Positions 56,040 to 64,000 of a stretch of DNA of 64,000 bases are shown here, in pieces. The notes under the pieces were generated by a model. That model was given only the letters and a program-made list of their open reading frames with translations. It ran no database searches and had not been told where the DNA came from. The DNA lies in assembly GCA_027922465.2 (NCBI GenBank), contig BQMF02000484.1:246458-310457 (forward strand), in the 5' to 3' direction. The DNA is from Turritopsis dohrnii. Its lineage: Eukaryota > Cnidaria > Hydrozoa > Anthoathecata > Oceaniidae. Every line of letters begins with the position of its first letter. Position 1 is the first letter of the stretch. A program made the position numbers and the translations under genes.

Positions 56040-57715
56040 CTGTGGAGACTGGGTTGAGTGACCACCATTCACTTATATATTCAATGCTCAAATTAACATT
56101 CAACAAGCTTGAGCCTAGAAAGTTTAATTATAGAAATTTAAATGGTGTAGATTTTACTTTTCAGGACAAACTATTATCAAATTTAGGTGACTGTGAACCC
56201 TCGTATGAAATATTTCATCGAATTTTTACGGCAACTTTAAACGAAGTAGTGCCTCTCAAAACGAGATTTCTTCGCGCAAATATGACTAAGACCCTCCGAG
56301 CAGCCATAATGACAAAAGCTCGTCTCAAAAACATTGCAAATTTATCTTAGCTCCTAGAGGACATATCGAGGTAGAAAGCGCACAGAAATTTGGTTGTACG
56401 TTTGAATAGGGAACACAAAATATCCTTTTATAAAGTTAGCACCTGACGGGGCAGTAAATCGTTTTGGAAAATTTTCAAGCCTCTCTTTTCAGAGAAGCGT
56501 GCCGGAAATATATCAAGGATTATTCTAGTTGAGAGGGATATTATTATTTCAAACAACGAGGATATTGACACGACTTTCATCAGCTTTTTTTTTAGTACCA
56601 TTACAAGCTCATTGCCAATCTTTTGATGGAATTTAAACTTTATTCCTTGCAGTGATGACCCCGTTCTCAATGCACTGAATAAATTTAAAGACCACTTAAG
56701 TGTAATCAACATCCAAAACAAAATTTCTTCCAAATACTTCTTCGTGTTTCGTCATTTTTGTGAATCTGAGGTGTACCATGAAATTTTACACTTAGATGAG
56801 GCAAAGAGAGTAAGTGGTGATGTTCCAATAAGGGTTCTTAAAACAAGTGTTAGGGAGATCACACCTATCCTGACACGTTGCTTCAATAGTTCGCTTGACG
56901 CAGGTATTTTCCCTAGTGAACTTAAACTTGCGGATGTTATTCCAGGCCATAAAAATGGATCCAAGACTGACAAAAACAACTACAGACCAATTAGTCTATT
57001 ATCTGCCTTATTGAAAGTTTTTGAAAAGCTTGTATGTAAGCAATGACTGCAATTTATGCAGAGCAAGCTGTCAAAATACCTTTGTGGTTTTAGAAAAGGC
57101 TTTTCAACTCAATATTCTTTTCTCCATCTTCTTCAGGCCTGGCAGCAATCGTTGTCAAATTTCGATAAGGTAGGCACTATTCTAATGGACCTGTCAAAAG
57201 CTTTTGATTGTTTACCTCATGACCTACTAGTAGCTAAACTTGGAGCATATGGGCTTGGATACTATGTATTGAAGTTTTTATTGAGTTACCTCACTGATAG
57301 AAAGACGCGTGTACATATCGGGAATCATTTTAGTGAGTGGTGAGGGCCCTCTACTTTTCAATATTTTTTGATTTGTTCTTCTCAGCTTGAGTCAAAAATC
57401 TGTAATTTTGCAGATGACGACACTCCGTACTCATGTGATATCTCGCTTGATGCCGTTGTTCAGAAACTACTTTCCGATGTACTTATTGTTATTAAATGAT
57501 TTCGTCTAAAATGGTTGTCAACCCTGAAAAATTCCAAGCTATGTTTCTTGGCTGTGATAAACAAAGTCATTCTATATCTATTGATAATGCTACAATCAAT
57601 AGTTCAGGATATGTAAAACTATTAGGCATAAATATTGATCAGAATCTCTTGTTTAACGATCACATATCTGAAATCTGTAACAAGGCCAATCAAAAGATTA
57701 ATGCTCTCAATACTT
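56040..57715 (+). pseudogene. LINE fragment with endonuclease end and reverse transcriptase
   Basis: Starts with the end of an APE endonuclease (ETGLSDHHSLIYSMLKLTFN, 56045), a linker, then reverse transcriptase blocks: KLADVIPGHKNGSKTDKNNY (about 56930), GFRKGFSTQYSFLHLLQAWQ (57083), LMDLSKAFDCLPHDLLVAKL (57183), a frameshift near 57340, CNFADDDTPYSCD (catalytic FADD, 57403) and NPEKFQAMFLG (57520). The LINE sequence stops in mid-coding near 57715 (NQKINAL) and passes without a tail into DIRS sequence. It is broken by several frame changes. Confidence 0.8.
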
Positions 57716-59170
57716 CAAAGGATCACGATTACTGCAGAATATCTCCCAGGCAAATTGAACATCAGGGTGGATTGGGCTTCAAGGAATTTCAAGGACTCCA
57801 GCGAATGGTTGTTATCCCCTCAAGTATTTCGCCAAATTTGCCAGAGGCTAGGGACCTCTTTGCTTCAAGGGCATGTCATCAGCTTCCTCTTTATGTAGCC
57901 TGGAAGCCAGATCCTCAGAGTCATTCAACAGATGCCTTCCAACAAAATTGGAAGGCAACGGGTCTAGTTTATATGTTTCCTCCCTTTTCATTGATAGGAA
58001 GGGTGTTACGGAAAGTCAGGATGGAGTCAGCGACAGCAATCTTAGTGACTCCAAACTGGCCTGCCCAACCATGGTACAATCAGATTTTAGAATTGTGCAT
58101 AGCTAAACCCCTTTACCTTCCATGCAGACCAGATCTACTAATGAGCCCACAAGGAGACAAGCACCCACTAGTGGAAAACAGGACACTGTCTCTAGTAGTA
58201 TGGAAAATCTCCGGAAAAATTTACTTGCAGAGGGCATTTCAACAAGGGCTTCAAACCTTATCCTCAAGGCCAGATGAAAAGGCACTACATCTAATTATGA
58301 ATCGGCCTGGGGGAAGTGGGTCAGCTGGTGTAGTGAGCAACAAGTTAATCCTTATGACTGCAATGTGAATTATGTTTTAGATTTTCTGGCTTTTCTTTAT
58401 GAACAGAACTATGAGTACTCGGCTATTAACAGTCATAGATCAGCTATTTCGGCTTATCACCAAAAGGTTGAGGGCAAACCTGTGGGCCAACATCAGGTTT
58501 GCTCACTCATGACTGGCATATTTAATGAAAACCCACCAAAACCTAAGTATGTTTTCATTTGGGATGTGGAGCAGGTTTTATCCTACATCAAATTATTGCC
58601 AGACAATACACAACTTTCAGACAGAGAGTTAAATTTAAAACTGTCCATGCTTTTGTTTTTATCATCTGCTAGTAGATGCAATGAGATTTGCTACCTCAAT
58701 ATAAGATTTATGGTCAGGACTTCAGATTCCTTTAAGTTTTTTCTTTTCCAAAGTAACTAAGGACTTGGAAGAAAGGTCAGCCTCCTCCTACGCTTGAATT
58801 TAAGGAATTTCCTCAAGATAAGCGTTTATGTGTGGTGGATTGTCTAGAAAACTATCTGCAAAGGTCTGATATGTGGAGGAAAGATGGCCAAAGTCAATTG
58901 TTGCTTAGTCATTTAAAGCCCCACAAGGAAGTTAAATCGTCAACGATTTCTAATTGGGTAAAATTGACACTGAAAACTTGCAGGTATTGATGTCTCGAAG
59001 TACAAGGCTCATTTTTGTAGGTCGGCCTCTACTTCTAAAGCTAGGCTATTAGGACTCTCTCTGAAGGACATTTTGAATAGAGGTCAGTGGTCTAGGAAGT
59101 CAACATGACAGAAATTTTATAATAAACAGATTGAGAATAATACTAGTTATGAGTCGACTTTATTTGGGAA
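57716..59170 (+). pseudogene. DIRS 3' part with tyrosine recombinase
   Basis: Begins with the RNase H end (TITAEYLPGKLNIRVDWASR, 57727), then DLFASRACHQLPLYVAWKPD and a linker, and the recombinase from 58365: NYVLDFLAFLYEQNYEYSAI, LSMLLFLSSASRCNEICYLN (first catalytic Arg), a frameshift near 58757, VVDCLENYLQRSDMW, HFCRSASTSKARLLG (HxxR box) and RGQWSRKST then QKFYN with the nucleophile Tyr (about 59085-59130). A TGA separates the last two. The recombinase closes the circular DIRS intermediate into the genome. Frame breaks make it inactive. Confidence 0.82.
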
Positions 59171-59240
59171 TCATGTTTAAGCTTTGAACAAAGGCTGATG
59201 GAAACTGGGTTTACAATGTTATTAAGATTTGTCTCGACTA

Positions 59241-59364
59241 CTCCAATCTTAAATCTGTACGGAGATTACGTAATAAAATTGAAGAATTACGTAAGGGCGC
59301 GCAGCGCCCGCAACGTAATTCCGATTTTATAAGTAAAATCGGAGTACGATTTAAGATTGTCCCT
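59241..59364. mobile_element. Foldback MITE
   Basis: Outer arms CAATCTTAAATC at 59244 and GATTTAAGATTG at 59353-59364; inside lies GAATTACGTAAGGGCGCGCAGCGCCCGCAACGTAATTC split into short arms around GGGCGC-GCA-GCGCCC. The inner block GAATTACGTAAGGGCGCGCA returns inverted at 59715-59745. Confidence 0.65.
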
Positions 59365-60140
59365 CCCACCAGCCCTATGGAACAGAGTAACACTAAAATT
59401 TTCTTTGTCTCTTCATTTTAGGTAACAGAGAAAGCAAGTATTAAACTTCTACTAACTTTCTTGTACATTATGTAAAGGAAAATATATATCCTTTAACCTA
59501 AATTGGTTATGCGTTTCTTTATTGCTCTTCCCTTCAAATATCAGGTTTATGACTACTTTTTATGTTTATTTTGATCAGTTCAGATATTATTTGATTGGTA
59601 GGATCGTTCTGACTTGGATAGTATTATTCTGACTTGGATAGTATTATTCTTACCTAGGTAGTATAAAAACGTCCGTTGGGATTCCAATGTTATTGCGATT
59701 AGTCCAGAGTTGCGCTGCGCGCCCTTACGTAATTCTTCAATTCCTTCTAGTAGAAGTATATAAAACAATAAACCGTCTTAATCCAGAGTTTAGGGGGAGT
59801 TATGCCAAAGTTGACGGTAGTTGACGGGGGTGGGGTGGGGTGATACTACTGTTGACGTCAACCTTCACAATTTTCAGAACCTTCATTTTTCCAATTAAGT
59901 AAAAGCTTCGCGGGCCTCCTCCCACACGTAACAAATTTTTATGTTTGAGCCTCACAAAGCCTATTTACTTAAATAGTTTTTCCAAAGTCTTTCTCCCTAT
60001 TGGAACAAAATTAGGACTTTCTGTAGTTCATTCTCTGATTTGCACGAATTAGAAATGGGCAAATCGATTCCACAATTAAGCATGGACACAAAGTGTTGAC
60101 ATAAAATTTTTGACGGGGAAAAAAAACAATTGCTTGGTTA
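59365..60140. repeat. Repeat R1 copy 2 and inverse MITE half; rest unassigned
   Basis: R1 copy 2 lies at 59589-59668. It is followed by TTGCGCTGCGCGCCCTTACG (about 59711), the inverse of the preceding MITE core. So a foldback half, R1 and an unrelated spacer together form a larger composite bounded by inverted GCGC blocks. The remainder has no recognisable gene. Confidence 0.5.
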
Positions 60141-60144
60141 GTAA

Positions 60145-63100
60145 TCATTTCTTCTTCTTACGTTCATACATGATTCTAGTACGTATTTGAGAAAATGTAT
60201 ACTTTTTTAAAAGGTCAGTGCCTTCCAGCGCATTAACTACTCTATATTCAGTGACCGGGCCTTTGCTTATTATTTCCAGACATTTTTCTCTAATCAGACG
60301 AATTTCTTTCACTGAATATGTTTTCGTTCTTTTGACTGACGGAGTTTTCGGCTCACTGTCACTACTTTCTGCTTCTTTACAATCAGCACTATCAAATTCA
60401 AGCATCTATAAAATCATACGATATAATGCATCTATCATCGAGCCAAAACTTTACACAAACCAAATAAAACTTTGAACTAACCGAATGAGTAGTAGGCGAA
60501 TGCTTTTCCAGTTCCTCATCCGTACAACAACTAACCTAACATATAATTATAAGAAATAAAGGCTTTCGGTGTTAAAGGTCGGCTCCCAATAGGCGTTCAT
60601 TACAGTTTATCAAGCGTTTTATTGCTAGTTCTATATTTACGCAGTTATTCTTGAAATTGAGTTACATTTCAAATTCAATATATTTACTTGCGCAAAATAG
60701 AAATTAATTGTGAAACTCTGGATATATTTAGTCTGTATAAAGTGAGTTTTTAAATTAAAGGTTAAGTATCAATTGATTGGTAGGATCGTTCTGAATTTTG
60801 AAATGCATGCAACGCTATAGACACAATTTGGATTTACACCAAAGTAGTTAAACGACTACTGGGAAGCCGTAACTGACACATTTTTCGCATATTAAGAATT
60901 TAAGATTGAAAATTACACTCTGAAACGAACAAACAAACAAACAAAAATACGTAACAGTAAAATTCCAATATGAGAGACAGAAAATACATTACATCGTAAA
61001 TCTTCTTCGCTTCCCTTCTCGGATATTGTTTTCTTTGTTCCTGTCAAAAGTCATTAAACACTAAGTTTAGGCTAAAAAGAATTGATGTTTTACGAATAAT
61101 AAAAAAGAATTGAATTATACCTCCAAAAAAATGTTTTTCTTTTCCTTATGAATGAGATTTTTTATCCTCTTTGCTGGCTTTGATTCTGGAGTGGGCATGA
61201 TCACATTTTCGCTCACATCATCGTTTTCCTCTCTCTTACTAATCAGATTTTTTCTTTTGACTGCCTTATTTTCCTTCTAAAAATGTTAATGAATATACAC
61301 ACGGAACTACGAGCTTATGATAACTTAACGTTTCATGAACAATAAAAACTATCACCTTGGTCAGCATTGTAACAGTTTCGCTCAAATCTGCAGAACACTT
61401 ATGCGGAGTTTCCAAAATATTGTTTTGCTCTTGCGAATTCTGGAGACATTCAAACAATAAAGAAATACTTTAGAAAAAAATGGTTGGCGCGAATTTAAAA
61501 TAATCGTTACCTTCACTTTTAACTGTGAGTCTTCTGTAATGTTTCTTTCCCCATCTAAGTCAATTTCCTTTAATATAGGTAAAGAAACAATTTACCAATA
61601 ATTCATGATTTTAATGTTTGCATAGAAGAATCGGATACTTACCACATCAAAATCAATATCTTCTGTTATAGTTGCTTCACATTGCTGCTTTTGTTTCTTT
61701 GAAAAGTGATATGGTAAATTCAACACTTAAGGCATATAACGAACTACAGAATATAAACAACAATATGCCTACCTTTTCATAAAATGTGCTAGTGTTAGAC
61801 ACTTTGATTTGGGAAGGGAGCTCTTTTAAAACACTCTGCATTTTTCCAAGTTCCTCTCTCGAAAGATTAGGATCTTGTTGCTTCATCCACTCAACAACTT
61901 TTTCCTTAGTAGGTAATTCTTTCGTAGTTCTCATAGCTTCAGCTAATTCATTTTTTTGCTCCACCTTAGGCTTTAAGATCTGGCCTCCATATACTTCAAA
62001 AGAATCTCCAATTAAACTGGCCAAACACAATGCATGTCTGTAATTTGCAAACATGTTGTAATGGACAGCTGTTGTTTGTTCTCTGTTTTTCATGAAGTGC
62101 TTAGCCAGGTAGTCCATCTCCACACCTCCTTGATTGCAAGCGAAGGTAGCACATGCTACTCTAATTCTAGTGCATGATACTCTGGCATAGTCGTTTTTCT
62201 TAAATACTTTTGCCTTGAGAAACGATGATGTTAACGCACTAGCAACATTACTTTGGTTCATCTTTAAACTCATACCATTGGATATGAACACATTGTTTGA
62301 CCTTTTATCACCAGCGATAACAGGCCGATGAAATTTGATGTACTTCTGAAGTTGTTCATACAGAGCAAGAGGTACTGCGATAAGTTTTTCTCCATATACG
62401 CTAGAAGTCTTGTATTTCTTGTTCTCTATAACCCGTTGACCTGGGTATTCTGGGTGGATCTTCGCATTATCTACATCGTTTAATGTTAACTCTATAATGT
62501 TTGAAGCTCGCAGTCCATTCATGATTGTCAGCTCACTGATCATATAATCGCGGCAATCCAATGCAGCTTGCATCGAAATTTTATTTTCGATCACCTTATT
62601 CAATCCTTTTATAATACCTTGAACATGTGTAGAGCGACCATAAGCAATCATATGACCAGCATCCATCAAGTGTTTCTTTTTGTGTTGTCGCAATTCCACT
62701 TTCCTCTGAGCAATCCTTGGCCCAAGCTCTTTATTCAGGTCATTGATATTTTCTTCTAAGTTAGTAATATCGGCTCTTGATAAACCTGCATATATCCCTC
62801 TTTTACGAAGAAAAGATAGAAAAAACTTCAACGATACATATCTTGCCCTTAATGTAGAAGCTTCAACACCACCTTTACCAATCTCACGCACAGATGGAAG
62901 ATGATAAACATCTTGCAACGCATACTTGTTGGCAAACACAGATTTCGGAAAAATTTGATAATCTTTATCTAAAATCCCCCATATTAAAGAGACTTGATTA
63001 GAGTGCTGTTTCGCAGTATCCCCATCACTTCTTTGTTTCAAGTCCCTTGTGAAAGCTTTGAAAAGCATATCCTTAGATGGATAGTAAATGTGAAAATAGT

Positions 63101-64000
63101 CTCCACTATTGATGCCCCACTTCTCCATAATTTCAGCAGTCAAATGGCAAGAACCTCTAGGAATATAATCAGGATTGGACGTCTTGTTCTCCAGAGAAGT
63201 ATTTTTTGCTCTGATGATAAAAGAATCTGCTGAGGACGCTGATGAGTATCCTTCCTCTTCCTCTGTTTCATTTAGTTTTTTAGTGCCATGTGACATTTCA
63301 ACTGGTCGATTTTCTAATTCAGGAGAAGAATTTCTTAACCCAGAACCACACCATACCTTGGCTCGAACATCATTTAAAACTCTTTTCAAATCAGCTGAAG
63401 ATTGAAAATGCTTTCTCTTTATGTGATGATCAAGACGGAGATGCCATGAGTTGCAGTCGTAACAGGGAAGTGGCAATTGTTTTCCGTGTTTAGTGCCTCT
63501 ACACCAGAGATAGAGAACTCTCATTTCAGACTGTTTCAATTCAGCATTTTCTTGAGTGTACTTGTGTTTCTTTACCAAGTGTTTAGAAAGTAAAGACTTG
63601 ATGCTTTCTTTACATTCTGGGCACTTGTACGTGTAAGTTCTCTTGGTACCACACATTCTTTCCTTTACAGCATCCACTGATCCCAGATAATTCTTTAATG
63701 AAGCTCTTTCTTTTGTTTTCTTCTTTTCCAGCAGTCTTTTCTTTTTCAACAAAACACTTTTCTGTTGAACACTATTCTTGGGCCTTGGTCCTTTTCTCTT
63801 TTTTATTTCTTTTCCAGGTGATTTCTCAACATCTGGTTCACATGATCCTCCCATTTCTCTCTCAGCTGCTGTGATAGCCTTTTCTAATTTGTCTCTGGAC
63901 TTATACAGTTCTTCCAGGGACAGTTTTTCAAAATCATCTATGTCACTTAGTTCTTCTGTATCATTGCCTGAACTTTGTAATTTCTCTACAATATAGATCG
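60145..64000 (-). CDS. Zinc-finger tyrosine-recombinase-like gene, eight exons, intact, 5' end outside window
   Basis: Exon 1 is open from the right edge (64000) to 61773; an internal ATG lies at 63854, but the frame runs on upstream, so the true start is beyond the window. Later exons: 61696-61643, 61567-61511, 61439-61356, 61276-61121, 61040-60993, 60535-60482, 60405-60145, all phase 0 with GT-AG borders. Two zinc-finger motifs come first (YKCPECKESI...HLVKKHK and LPCYDCNSWH...HIKRKH). A tyrosine-recombinase fold follows: MNGLRASNIIEL with the first Arg, SCTRIRVACATF in the HxxR place, and EQTTAVHYNMF with the likely Tyr. The tail is lysine-rich and ends with SVKEIRLIREKCLEII. No stop or frameshift was found. 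It could be an active Crypton-like element gene or a host-adopted one. Confidence 0.75.

Overview
The window reads as intron-rich, AT-rich invertebrate animal DNA that is mostly transposons. The mix of Helitrons, DIRS elements, non-LTR retrotransposons, tyrosine-recombinase genes with zinc fingers, short GT-AG introns of about 70-90 bases and several MITE types fits a cnidarian best. That assignment is an inference; no ordinary single-copy housekeeping gene is present to confirm it.

Layout. 1-2448: 3' part of a broken Helitron gene. 2.4-9.1 kb: a TTAA-flanked MITE, a GC-rich patch, three copies of a Helitron-associated repeat, a DIRS 5' fragment (5.4-6.8 kb) and a Helitron 5' coding fragment (7.8-8.6 kb). 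9.1-20.9 kb: what looks like one large decayed DNA transposon, with similar short repeats at both ends pointing inward, a zinc-ribbon/UBZ/HECT gene on the left (+) and a zinc-ribbon/integrase gene on the right (-). A LINE, a SINE-like piece, a non-autonomous Helitron and a LINE fragment lie inside it. 21.1-27.1 kb: three non-autonomous Helitrons and a GGTACC-rich satellite, with integrase exons in a segment that appears inverted between two opposed Helitron copies. 27.6-36.4 kb: an 8.8-kb autonomous-type Helitron (minus strand) sitting exactly inside an integrase exon. It carries the Rep-helicase gene and a string of micro-exons. 36.4-41.2 kb: the rest of the integrase gene, running in compatible splice phase into a macro (ADP-ribose-binding) domain gene. 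41.6-50.2 kb: a zinc-finger/tyrosine-recombinase/Myb gene (+), a small unknown ORF (+) and a convergent 12-exon SF3-helicase gene (-) whose large intron holds a 369-bp tandem repeat. 50.2-59.7 kb: DIRS remnants, a 3.4-kb LINE with a 27-bp target duplication, a second LINE fused to a DIRS 3' part, and foldback MITEs. 60.1-64.0 kb: an unbroken eight-exon zinc-finger/tyrosine-recombinase gene (-) running off the right edge.

How the parts fit. Three gene sets look like possible undescribed or poorly described systems: the recombinase + SF3 helicase pair (41.6-50.2 kb), the HECT ligase + integrase transposon (9.1-20.9 kb), and the integrase + macro-domain gene (24.1-41.2 kb). The Helitrons have rearranged and interrupted these. 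The micro-exon gene inside the autonomous Helitron is either a captured host fragment or an unrecognised accessory gene. All splice models were built by eye from GT/AG signals and reading phase and have no transcript support.
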